From Planctomycetia bacterium (GTDB lineage: Bacteria; Planctomycetota; Planctomycetia; Gemmatales; HRBIN36): 64,000 nt of DNA. Location: contig JAEUIE010000032.1 in NCBI GenBank assembly GCA_016795155.1, forward strand, positions 124,001-188,000, written 5' to 3'. Under the pieces are notes generated by a model. That model worked only from the letters and a program-made list of their open reading frames with translations, had not been told where the DNA came from and ran no database searches. Both the position numbers and the translations under genes were made by a program. Of this stretch, positions 8,380 through 16,263 are shown one piece after another; within the stretch, counting starts at the first letter, position 1, and every line of letters starts with the position of its first letter.

Positions 8380-11300
8380 TCACCTCTTCAACATGTCCAG
8401 CGTTTCCTTTAATACCGCAATCTGCTGTTCCGTCGCCTCCTCAGATTCACGAAGCTCCGTAACCACTTCAGTAGGCGCCTTGGCCAGGAACCCGGCATTG
8501 TTCAGTTTGTTGCGGTAATTAGCCAGGTTCTTTTCTTTCTCTGCAAGCTGTTTCTCCAACCGTTTGATTTCCGCTGCAACATCGATCAGCCCAGCTAAAT
8601 GAACGTACGCGGTGAAATCAGCGTGTGTGATGACACCTGCCTGCTGAGGCCGTTCGGTGGCGGAACCCAATTGCAATTCACCAACTTTGCCAAGTGATTG
8701 GATGAATGGTTTCAAAGGCTCCAGTTCTTTTGCAACTGCATCGCTGCATTTGACCGAGACGGTAACCGTGGCCTTCTCATCAACCCGGTACTCGTTGCGG
8801 GTATTGCGGATGGACTTGATCAGGTCCTGCATGCGGGCGATCTGCGACTCGCGTTGTTTATCCTGATAGGAATCAAGCCCCGTTGGCCAATCTGCAATCA
8901 TGATGGAATCGGTCGCAGTTGCCTGAGCAGAAGGCATCAATCCCCGTTGTGGCGCAACTTCATTCAGTGCCTGCCAGATCATCTCCGTAACAAAGGGCAT
9001 CATAGGATGCAGCAGCCGCAGGATGTTATCAAGAATGCCGACGAGCATTTGCTGGGCCAAAGCCTTTTCGCCATCGATTTTCAGCCTGGCCTTGGCCATC
9101 TCGAGATACCAGTCACAGAATTCGGTCCAGGTGAAGTCGTAGAGTAGTCGAGCCGCCGCTGCAATCTCGTAGGAATCCAGATGCTGCGTGACCTGCTGTG
9201 TAACCGTAGCCAATCGCGACAGAATCCAGCGGTCTTCGAGCTTCAGGCTCTGGTTCCCCTCGTCCTCTTGGGGAGAGGGGTTAGGGCTGAGGGGTTGTGA
9301 CAGATTCATCATGACAAACCGCGATGCATTCCACAGCTTCGTCGCAAAGTTGCGGCCTAGTTCAAACTTGTCACTCGTCTGCTTAGCGGTGGGCAATTCC
9401 GCGTCTTCCGAAGGCCAGGGGCCACCAGGCCGGAACTGCTTCTTACAACTGGGGCATGCCAGCTTCTTCGTCCGCATGTACATGTGTTCTTGCTTGACCG
9501 GGACGAGCGTCTGGCAATGCGGGCAAACATTGGCGACCGGCAGGCGAGCATCCTGAGTTTCGGTGGCCATCTGGCAGATGACAAACCGCAGGGCATCGGT
9601 ACCGTAGATGGAAATGACATCGAGAGGATCAACGCCATTGCCTTTGGATTTGCTCATCCCCTCGCCGAAGCCATCGAGGACTTTGGGATGGATGTAAACG
9701 TGATTGAACGGAACCTCACCCAGGTTCGAGAGCGACATCAAAACCATGCGGGCAACCCAGAGCGTGATGATATCACGGCTGGTGACGAGGACGCTGGTAG
9801 GGTAGTAGTAAGCCATCTCCGGCGTCTTGTCAGGCCAGCCAAGCGTCGAATGGGGCCAGAGGCCGGAGGAAAACCAGGTATCGAGAACGTCGTCATCTTG
9901 CTTCGCTTCGATTTCGCTTAAGAAGTCGATCCGAACATCGTTTGCTTTTGCTGGATTTGGACAGATGCCGTAAACAGGATGACCAACTAAATCAACACCA
10001 ATTTTTTCGACATGTGCAGCATCTCCAAAGTGCGCCCGAAAGAACTCGAGCTTGTTTGCAGGTCTATCAAATGCATTAGATAGCAAAACGTATCTATCAA
10101 GTTTTTCACCTTCCTTGTTATTTGTGTCACCTGATTGAACCCGTTCGGAGTAATATTGCATTCGGTCTTTAAGTAGTTTCCAGACATGCATTTCCTCAAC
10201 ACGCCAAACCGGTATCCGATGCCCCCACCATAGTTGCCGGCTGATGCACCAGTCGCGTTTCTCGCCTAACCAGTCGAGATAGGTCTTGGCGTAACGTTCG
10301 GGGAAGAACTTGACCCGACCAGTGGTGACCGCGTCCATGGCGAGTTGGGCGAGGCCGGGGCGGCCGCCACCGCTTACTTCGTGCGCGGCTCCTTGGCCGT
10401 CTTCGTCACTCATCTTGACGAACCACTGATCACTCAGAAACGGCTCAATCGGCGTCTTGCTGCGGTCGCTGTGGGCGAGGTCGATTTCGCGGTCTTCGAC
10501 TTTTTCGAGCAGTCCTAGGGCTTCCATGTCAGCGACGACAGCCTTGCGGGCTTCGGGCATGGTCAGGCCCTGATACTTGCCGCCGACTTCGCTGATGGTG
10601 CCATCAGCCTTCATCATGCTGAGCATTTCGAGCTTGTGACGCAGGCCACACTGATAATCGTTCGGATCGTGAGCGGGGGTGACTTTGACCGCACCGGTAC
10701 CGAGGGTGGGATCGACGAGTATCCCATCGGTGATGATGGGAATGACGCGGTTAACGAGCGGACAGAGGAGTTTCTTACCATGCAGATGCTTGTACCGCTC
10801 ATCATCGGGATGGATAGCGACGGCGACATCGGCGAGCATGGTTTCAGGGCGGGTGGTGGAGAAAGTCAGGTATTCGCTGATTTGCTTGCCGGCGTCATCA
10901 ACAACGGGGTACTTGAACGTCCAGAAGTGGCCATTGGTTTTCTCGTGATAGATTTCATCGTCAGCAACGGCGGTCTGGAGATGCGTGTCCCAATTGACTA
11001 AGCGTTTGCCCCTGTAGATCAGGCCATCTTTGAAGAAATTGAAGAATGTCTGGCGGACGGCTTTACTGCACATCTCATCAAGGGTAAAGCGGGTGCGGTC
11101 CCAGTCGGCGGAGCAGCCTAGCTGTTTGAGTTGGCCGAGGATGCGGCACTCGTACTGATCCTTCCATTTCCAGATGCGTTCAACCAGCCCCTCACGGCCA
11201 ACATCGTGACGGTTCTTCTTCTCAGTTTCGAGAAGCCGCTTTTCAACAACGGCCTGGGTTGCAATGCCGGCATGATCAGTGCCGGGAATCCAGCAGGCTT

Positions 11301-11544
11301 CGTAGCCCTGCATCCTTCGCCAGCGAATGAGGACATCCTGCAAGGTGTTATCGAGAGCATGCCCCATGTGCAGCGCACCGGTGACATTGGGCGGCGGGAT
11401 GACGATGGTGAAGGGCTTTTTCCCTTCTTTCTTTCCCCGGACAGGATCGCTGTGAAAGTACCCCTTCTCATTCCAGAACTTCAGGCACCATTCCTGGGCT
11501 GCTGCGGGATCGTATTTACTCGGCAGTTCCGGCGTAGCTGTCAT
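8380..11544 (-). CDS. valS: valyl-tRNA synthetase with extra insertions
   Basis: Charges tRNA-Val. The 1054 residues exceed the roughly 880-950 usual in bacteria. Class I signatures are clear: the HIGH region NVTGALHMGHALDN near residues 53-66, an editing domain, the RDWCISRQLWWGHRIPVW segment, and the KMSKS loop GMSKSKGNG near 627-634. The C-terminal coiled-coil arm is rich in Lys/Glu. Three insertions stand out. About 105 residues of A+T-richer sequence (9890-10215) lie between RIPVW and DDDVLDTWFSS. A zinc ribbon with CPHC and CPSC (residues about 674-700) lies after the KMSKS domain. A Pro/Ser/Glu stretch near residues 751-765 is encoded by a dispersed repeat. All are in frame, so the gene looks functional. 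Confidence 0.96.
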   Translation of the reverse strand: MTATPELPSKYDPAAAQEWCLKFWNEKGYFHSDPVRGKKEGKKPFTIVIPPPNVTGALHMGHALDNTLQDVLIRWRRMQGYEACWIPGTDHAGIATQAVVEKRLLETEKKNRHDVGREGLVERIWKWKDQYECRILGQLKQLGCSADWDRTRFTLDEMCSKAVRQTFFNFFKDGLIYRGKRLVNWDTHLQTAVADDEIYHEKTNGHFWTFKYPVVDDAGKQISEYLTFSTTRPETMLADVAVAIHPDDERYKHLHGKKLLCPLVNRVIPIITDGILVDPTLGTGAVKVTPAHDPNDYQCGLRHKLEMLSMMKADGTISEVGGKYQGLTMPEARKAVVADMEALGLLEKVEDREIDLAHSDRSKTPIEPFLSDQWFVKMSDEDGQGAAHEVSGGGRPGLAQLAMDAVTTGRVKFFPERYAKTYLDWLGEKRDWCISRQLWWGHRIPVWRVEEMHVWKLLKDRMQYYSERVQSGDTNNKEGEKLDRYVLLSNAFDRPANKLEFFRAHFGDAAHVEKIGVDLVGHPVYGICPNPAKANDVRIDFLSEIEAKQDDDVLDTWFSSGLWPHSTLGWPDKTPEMAYYYPTSVLVTSRDIITLWVARMVLMSLSNLGEVPFNHVYIHPKVLDGFGEGMSKSKGNGVDPLDVISIYGTDALRFVICQMATETQDARLPVANVCPHCQTLVPVKQEHMYMRTKKLACPSCKKQFRPGGPWPSEDAELPTAKQTSDKFELGRNFATKLWNASRFVMMNLSQPLSPNPSPQEDEGNQSLKLEDRWILSRLATVTQQVTQHLDSYEIAAAARLLYDFTWTEFCDWYLEMAKARLKIDGEKALAQQMLVGILDNILRLLHPMMPFVTEMIWQALNEVAPQRGLMPSAQATATDSIMIADWPTGLDSYQDKQRESQIARMQDLIKSIRNTRNEYRVDEKATVTVSVKCSDAVAKELEPLKPFIQSLGKVGELQLGSATERPQQAGVITHADFTAYVHLAGLIDVAAEIKRLEKQLAEKEKNLANYRNKLNNAGFLAKAPTEVVTELRESEEATEQQIAVLKETLDMLKR
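9253..9294. repeat. GC-rich dispersed palindromic repeat, copy 1, inside valS
   Basis: The arms CCCCTC (9256-9261) and GAGGGG (9275-9280) enclose a partly paired centre, followed by a TTAGGGCTGAGGGG tail. The same layout (C-rich arm, G-rich arm, GGTT[A/G]GGG tail) occurs at 38998-39030 and 61457-61498. On the coding strand of valS it encodes SPNPSPQEDEG-like residues, a peptide commonly produced when this type of repeat enters genes. This copy has the least perfect stem of the three. Confidence 0.75.
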
Positions 11545-11690
11545 TGCGCATTCCTTGGCAAACGGAGGTTTGAGTCATTATGAGGAATGACCAGTGCATC
11601 GCATACAGGGGTTCGGGGGAACCGGTGGATTCTTGACTAGGAGGCGAACCGGGCGAATGATAATATGGTCTTTGTTACCTGAGGTGAACC

Positions 11691-11930
11691 ATGACAAACA
11701 AACAGATTGAAAAGCGTATAGAACAATTGGAACGCGAAGTCGCTGAACTGAAAAAGGATAGTCAATCATCCCTGAAGCCTGATGAACCTAAAAAAGGCTG
11801 GCGAGCATGGGTGGGTGCATTTTCAGGGGACCCTTTTATGAAGGAAGCTTTTGCTATTGCACAGGAATATAGGGAACGTGATCGACGAAAAGCAAAAGGT
11901 GTGAAGAAAAGAAAGAAAGCCGGCAAATGA
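11691..11930 (+). CDS. putative antitoxin, coiled-coil with basic tail
   Basis: A 79-residue protein: an N-terminal heptad helix (residues 4-24, alternating Ile/Leu/Val with charged residues), a Pro/Lys linker, a conserved-looking GWRAWVGAFSGDPFMKEAF segment (35-54), an EYRERDRRK helix and a strongly basic end. It overlaps the PIN-domain gene by four bases (ATGA), the usual layout of type II antitoxin-toxin pairs. It is not a recognisable AbrB, RHH or Phd DNA-binding fold. The segment WxxxxGxFxxDPxxxEAxxxxxEYR is, as far as I know, shared by small antitoxins of PIN toxins. The ATG is preceded by GAGGTG. The antitoxin role is inferred from context. Confidence 0.65.
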   Translation: MTNKQIEKRIEQLEREVAELKKDSQSSLKPDEPKKGWRAWVGAFSGDPFMKEAFAIAQEYRERDRRKAKGVKKRKKAGK

Positions 11931-12349
11931 TCTTTCTCGATACAGATCATCTGACCATCCTGACTGATGATCGACATTCTTTGCATCACAAGCTGGTTGA
12001 TAGACTCGAACGAAATGGGACTGGCTTTCAAATACCATTAGTTTCACTGGAGGAAAGTCTGCGAGGCATACTCGCACTGATACATCGTTATCGTGAAGTT
12101 GATCGTCAACTTTATGGCTATGGAAAGATGATGCAGTTGTTGTGGCTGCTCAAGGAAGTTGAGATTATTCCATTAGACCAAAATGCAGCAGTTCATGTAA
12201 AAGAACTGCAATCAAAGAAGCTGAAAATGGGTACGCAAGATTTGAAGATAGCTGCTATAGCTAAGTCACACGATGCTCTTCTTCTTTCAAATAATCTCAA
12301 AGACTTCAAACGCATCCCCGGCTTACGAGTGGAAAGCTGGATCGCTTAA
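11927..12349 (+). CDS. PIN-domain ribonuclease, VapC-like toxin
   Basis: A PIN-fold RNase, probably the toxin of a type II pair with the preceding gene. The 140-residue length is typical. The acidic metal-binding set is visible: D5 in MIFLDTDHL, E42 in SLEESLRG, D105 in GTQDLKIAA, and D126 in NNLKDFKRIPGL, a very typical PIN C-terminal motif. Such enzymes cleave tRNA or rRNA. The ATG overlaps the antitoxin stop, so translation is likely coupled. The gene converges with the small SUKH-like gene, 13 bases away. Target RNA and activity are unknown. Confidence 0.82.
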   Translation: MIFLDTDHLTILTDDRHSLHHKLVDRLERNGTGFQIPLVSLEESLRGILALIHRYREVDRQLYGYGKMMQLLWLLKEVEIIPLDQNAAVHVKELQSKKLKMGTQDLKIAAIAKSHDALLLSNNLKDFKRIPGLRVESWIA

Positions 12350-12362
12350 TACTGTTATGTAG

Positions 12363-12929
12363 CTATAAAGTGATAGCCCCAGAAAGCCATCCCTTCAAAA
12401 GCATATCGACAGACGGAGCAATTACAACAAACTCTGCATCAATTGGTGACCATTTCCACAATCCCAAATGGTCGAACCGATATCCCCAATCGATTCCATC
12501 CACACCAGGACTTCCAATGACTAGGAACAGACGTTCAGTATCCTCGTACACTCTCTCAAAAGGCCAGATGTACCAAAACTGTCCCAATTCGTCCCAGTAA
12601 CCCTGCTCGGCTAATGGCGAATTGAAGTAATCAGTGCAATTGAATCGGTGCCATCGTTCAGGAACAACTGGTTTTCCTCGATTGACCCCCGCAGAGTTAA
12701 CGACTTGGTCAACCAACTGCCGCCCGTAATCGAAGTTAAATAATCTGACAACGAGTTCATTCAAATTAAGACTTCCACTCTCATCAAATTCGTTTCTAAT
12801 AGAGTCCAAATCCGGAAGGTCGCCCAAGCCGCTATTTGCCAACTCCTCAGCTAATGGCTTAACCAATCGCGGCCAGCATTCAGTCGCCGGCAACTGCTGA
12901 AGTTCAGTAACCACGATAAGAACTGACAT
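12363..12929 (-). CDS. small cytoplasmic protein, possibly SUKH (SMI1/KNR4)-like
   Basis: A 188-residue acidic protein. The open frame extends upstream to 13115 but would then overlap the S9 peptidase gene; the ATG at 12929 (starting MSVLIVVTELQ) avoids this. The C-terminal half reads FWYIWPFERVYEDTERL, then FLVIGSPGVDGIDWGYRF, a tryptophan-rich strand pair, then FVVIAPSVDMLLKGWLSG. The pattern of a hydrophobic strand with G-x2-GID, and a final strand with S-x3-hLxG, resembles SMI1/KNR4 (SUKH) proteins, which often act as immunity proteins. No toxin gene with a polymorphic-toxin layout is beside it. Family call is tentative; no good ribosome-binding site is seen. Confidence 0.5.
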   Translation of the reverse strand: MSVLIVVTELQQLPATECWPRLVKPLAEELANSGLGDLPDLDSIRNEFDESGSLNLNELVVRLFNFDYGRQLVDQVVNSAGVNRGKPVVPERWHRFNCTDYFNSPLAEQGYWDELGQFWYIWPFERVYEDTERLFLVIGSPGVDGIDWGYRFDHLGLWKWSPIDAEFVVIAPSVDMLLKGWLSGAITL

Positions 12930-13006
12930 TGAAAGTCCGATTACTTGTGACTGCAATCCGAACTCGCCAACATACTCTGGCGAGGTCGTTGTGGAAACCG
13001 AACGAT

Positions 13007-15112
13007 TTATTCCGAAATCCCCATCTGCTTCATAATGAACGCAAATGCAAACACCTGTTCTTTCAGGGCATCGTATCTTCCTGATGCTCCGCCGTGCCCG
13101 GCTGCCATATTGCATTTGAAGAGCAACGGTTCACTACCCTGCTTGAGCGTACGCAACTTGGCGACATACTTGGCTGGTTCCCAGTACATGACCTGACTGT
13201 CGTTAAGGCTGGTGCGAATCAGCATGGCAGGATAGGTGCGCTGCGACAGGTTGGTGTAAGGGCAATAACTCTTCATGTACTCGTAGTGTTCCTTGTTTTT
13301 CGGATTGCCCCATTCAAGGAATTCGCCAACCGTTAAAGGCAGCGTTTCATCCATCATGGTGTTGATCACATCTACAAAAGGCACTTCGAGTACTGCTGCC
13401 TTGCAGAATCCTGGTTCAGCCAGGTTGAGAGTGGCTCCGACAAGCAAACCACCGGCGGAACCACCCATGATCGCCAGCTTGTTGTGTGCAGTGTATTTCT
13501 TGTCACACAGCCAATTGCCACAGTCGATGAAATCGAAGAAAGTATTTTTCTTCTTGAGCATTTTGCCATCGTCATGCCAGGCTTCGCCCATTTCGTTTCC
13601 GCCGCGAATGTGGGCGGTTGCATAGACAAAGCCACGATCCAGCAGGCTTAGTCGAGCAGGCGAGAAGGTCGCCGACATCCCTAAGCCATAAGAACCATAA
13701 CCATAGAGCAAGCAGGGTGCAGTACCATCAAGTTTGGTGCCCTTTTTGTAGACCAGAGAGATGGGAACTTTCACGCCGTCTCGTGCTGTCACCCAGACAC
13801 GTTCAGACTGATACTGGTCTTGATCGTATCCACCTAGCACATCCTGTCGTTTCAGCAGCGTCTGTTCCCGCTTCGCCAGGTCGTAATCGTAAACGGACAT
13901 AGGCGTGGTGTAAGAGGTGTACATATAACGGAAGGTCCTGGAATCGAACTCCGGATTGCCTGCTCCGCTTAGAGTGTAAGTGGGTTCCTTCATTTCAATC
14001 TGATGTGTATCGCCGGAGTTCAGATCGCGAACAGAGAAGCGATCCAGTCCGTTGGTTTTTTCTTCCACAACCATGTAATTCTTGAAAATGGTGATCGATT
14101 CAAGCAGCACGTCAGCTCGGTGTGGGATAACATCACTCCAGTTGCCGGTCTGTGTGTCGGAACATTTGACAAGTTTGAAGTTCTTCGCGTTCTGATTGGT
14201 TTTGATGAAAAACTCGCCATTGCGGTGGCCAACGATCTGATAACGGTGCTTCTCCTCTCGTGGTCGGACAATCTTCCACTCGCCCGTGGGCTGATCGCTC
14301 GGCAGAATGCGCATCTCGCTCGATTCAGAACTGCCTATCATCAATACCAGGTACTTACGATCAAGGGTTCGAGTCACCATAATGCGGAAGAGTTCATCCT
14401 TTTCTTCGTAAAGCAGCACATCCTTCTGGCCATCAGATTGTCCCACTTCATGGCGGTACAGCCGATAGGAGCGCTTGGCATGATCTTCGGTGGTGTAGAA
14501 GAGGTATTTTCCATCAGCAGACCAGGTCGGGCTGTTCACTTTCTTGATGGTGTCGGGCAGTAGCTTGCCTGTCTCCAGATCCTTGATGGCTAAGGTGTAT
14601 TCACGGAAGCCGGTGGTATCGAAAGTGTAAGCCAGGTAGCGGTTGTCATTGCTAACGGACTGGGCTGCGACACTGAAGAACTTGAATGGCTTGGCCAGTT
14701 CATTGACATCCAGCATGATTTCTTCAGCGTTTTCTTTGGCCCCCTTTTTGCGACAGATAATGGAGTACTGTTTGCCTTCTTCCGTTCGGCTGTAGTACCA
14801 GTAGCCGTTGCTGAAGCTGGGCACGGAGAGATCGGTCTGCTTGATACGTCCCAGAAATTCCTTGTACAGTTTCTGCTGCAATGCCTCAGTCGATTTCATC
14901 ATCGTTTCGGTGTAGGCATTTTCCTTTTCGAGATAACTGACAACATCGGGGTTGGTCTTCTCCCGAAGGTAGAAATAGTTGTCGGTGAATTTGTCACCAT
15001 TGATCTGTACTTCTTTTGATTTGGTTTTTGCAGTTGGCGGTTGTGGCGCTTCCTGAGAATAGGCCAAAGAACCTAGCTGCAGGGCAATAAGATAAACGCA
15101 AAAACGCATCAT
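13007..15112 (-). CDS. exported S9 prolyl oligopeptidase / oligopeptidase B-like peptidase
   Basis: A serine peptidase of the prolyl oligopeptidase family with a seven-bladed propeller followed by an alpha/beta-hydrolase domain. Length 701 fits. An N-terminal signal peptide (residues 4-18, then SQEAPQPP) indicates export. The nucleophile Ser sits in GGSAGGLLVG. The acid is in RTSLNDSQV. The His is in AGHGGASGRYDALKE, which resembles oligopeptidase B (GHGGxSGR) more than classic prolyl endopeptidase. The propeller half contains YLAYTFDTTGFREYTL and related blades. It is likely to cleave short peptides in the periplasm; specificity for Pro or basic residues cannot be decided by eye. Confidence 0.88.
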   Translation of the reverse strand: MMRFCVYLIALQLGSLAYSQEAPQPPTAKTKSKEVQINGDKFTDNYFYLREKTNPDVVSYLEKENAYTETMMKSTEALQQKLYKEFLGRIKQTDLSVPSFSNGYWYYSRTEEGKQYSIICRKKGAKENAEEIMLDVNELAKPFKFFSVAAQSVSNDNRYLAYTFDTTGFREYTLAIKDLETGKLLPDTIKKVNSPTWSADGKYLFYTTEDHAKRSYRLYRHEVGQSDGQKDVLLYEEKDELFRIMVTRTLDRKYLVLMIGSSESSEMRILPSDQPTGEWKIVRPREEKHRYQIVGHRNGEFFIKTNQNAKNFKLVKCSDTQTGNWSDVIPHRADVLLESITIFKNYMVVEEKTNGLDRFSVRDLNSGDTHQIEMKEPTYTLSGAGNPEFDSRTFRYMYTSYTTPMSVYDYDLAKREQTLLKRQDVLGGYDQDQYQSERVWVTARDGVKVPISLVYKKGTKLDGTAPCLLYGYGSYGLGMSATFSPARLSLLDRGFVYATAHIRGGNEMGEAWHDDGKMLKKKNTFFDFIDCGNWLCDKKYTAHNKLAIMGGSAGGLLVGATLNLAEPGFCKAAVLEVPFVDVINTMMDETLPLTVGEFLEWGNPKNKEHYEYMKSYCPYTNLSQRTYPAMLIRTSLNDSQVMYWEPAKYVAKLRTLKQGSEPLLFKCNMAAGHGGASGRYDALKEQVFAFAFIMKQMGISE

Positions 15113-15207
15113 GGAGAGATTCCAGAAAACAAGACAACGAGATTAACTTAGCAGTTAGCGATTGGCCTGCCTACCAAAGGTCTGCTCCGTTCACAATAGA
15201 CTCATCT

Positions 15208-16260
15208 TTACGAGGCAGGTTTCAATATCGGCTCTCTTGTCCAGCCATGCAGGGAGATGCTGCGTAATTCCCTTCCCAGATCCATAAAGCATCTCCAATT
15301 CAACGGGAACTCCAGAAACACATGGAGAAAACTGAGCGTGTAAAGGGCAATGAAGCCTGTGGTGTAGTCTATCCAGTAAAGCAGGACAGCTACCAGCCAG
15401 AGGACAACAATCACCGATAGTCGCAATGCATCTACCTTATGCCATTTGATAATCGAAGTTTTAGAAAACCAGTTCAAATAATGATAGGAGTAGGCAAAGG
15501 CAATAAATCGCATCAGGGCAACACCCATCGCAGATTGATATGCCTGATCAGGATTTGCCAGTTCATGGCCTAGGAGCCGGGCCAGCCAGCGGTTGAGTTC
15601 CACAAAGAAATGATAATGGTGCCGTACTTCATTGGAGACGATTGCAATAACATCAGGCCGATACCAGAGCAGAAATGCACCGATGCCAAGCAGAAGCAGA
15701 AACGATAATAGGCCGGGTATGCTACGATTCTTCATGGCACCCAACAGCATAAATGCGGCAGTAAAGACGAAAACGTGCACCAGGGTTGGTAAAAACACCA
15801 CAAAAAACAGCACCCAGGTTTGCACATTGATGAGGGCAACCAGAAACAATCCAGCAATCAGCATAAACCAGCACTTGGATTTTAAACTGCGAAACGCCGT
15901 CATGGCTAGTGCTGCCATGAAAGCCAGGTAGATGATGACAGCCCCCGACTGGTTCATGAACTGTCCGAATTCCTGCTTGGTCTGCAAAGGTGCATTCTCT
16001 GCAGGAGCCAGAAATCTGGGTACCACAACCGAAAACCCGAAAAGAAGAAAACCCAGAAACACTAAAACCACAGCGTCGCGTGCTCCCGTGGTGAAGTATT
16101 TCCGTTCATGCAGCCAGGATATTTCAGTGAGGTAATGAAGCGGACCGAGAACTGCATACGAAAAAAGAAACACCTCAAAAGGCAATACAAACGCTGCTGC
16201 TGCAGAAACCAGCATGAGCGCGATATTCAGCCAGTCAATGTGTGCTGTTGTCAATTTCAT
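15208..16260 (-). CDS. polytopic membrane protein with conserved-looking histidines, function unknown
   Basis: A 350-residue protein with about nine or ten membrane helices covering most of its length. Several histidines sit at helix ends or in short loops: GPLHYLTEISWLHERKY (about 38-55), TLVHVFVF, a HHYHFF segment, FAYSYHYLNWFSK with IIKWHKV, and FLHVFLEFPLNW. This spacing of His, Trp and Tyr within helices suggests a membrane-embedded metal or cofactor site, loosely like Brp/Blh-type or fatty-acid desaturase-type enzymes, but I cannot match the motifs to either family. It begins three bases after the PQQ-propeller gene stop, so it is probably translated from the same transcript. Function unassigned. 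Confidence 0.65.
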   Translation of the reverse strand: MKLTTAHIDWLNIALMLVSAAAAFVLPFEVFLFSYAVLGPLHYLTEISWLHERKYFTTGARDAVVLVFLGFLLFGFSVVVPRFLAPAENAPLQTKQEFGQFMNQSGAVIIYLAFMAALAMTAFRSLKSKCWFMLIAGLFLVALINVQTWVLFFVVFLPTLVHVFVFTAAFMLLGAMKNRSIPGLLSFLLLLGIGAFLLWYRPDVIAIVSNEVRHHYHFFVELNRWLARLLGHELANPDQAYQSAMGVALMRFIAFAYSYHYLNWFSKTSIIKWHKVDALRLSVIVVLWLVAVLLYWIDYTTGFIALYTLSFLHVFLEFPLNWRCFMDLGRELRSISLHGWTREPILKPAS

Positions 16261-16263
16261 CCA

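Noticed and set aside
11633-11666. Possible promoter TTGACT with TAATAT before the toxin-antitoxin pair
   Set aside because: The spacing of 20-22 bases is too long for a sigma-70 promoter, so it is not listed.
12930-13115. Longer form of the SUKH-like gene overlapping the S9 peptidase gene
   Set aside because: The overlap would be more than 100 bases on the same strand, and the added residues are basic and unlike the rest of the protein.
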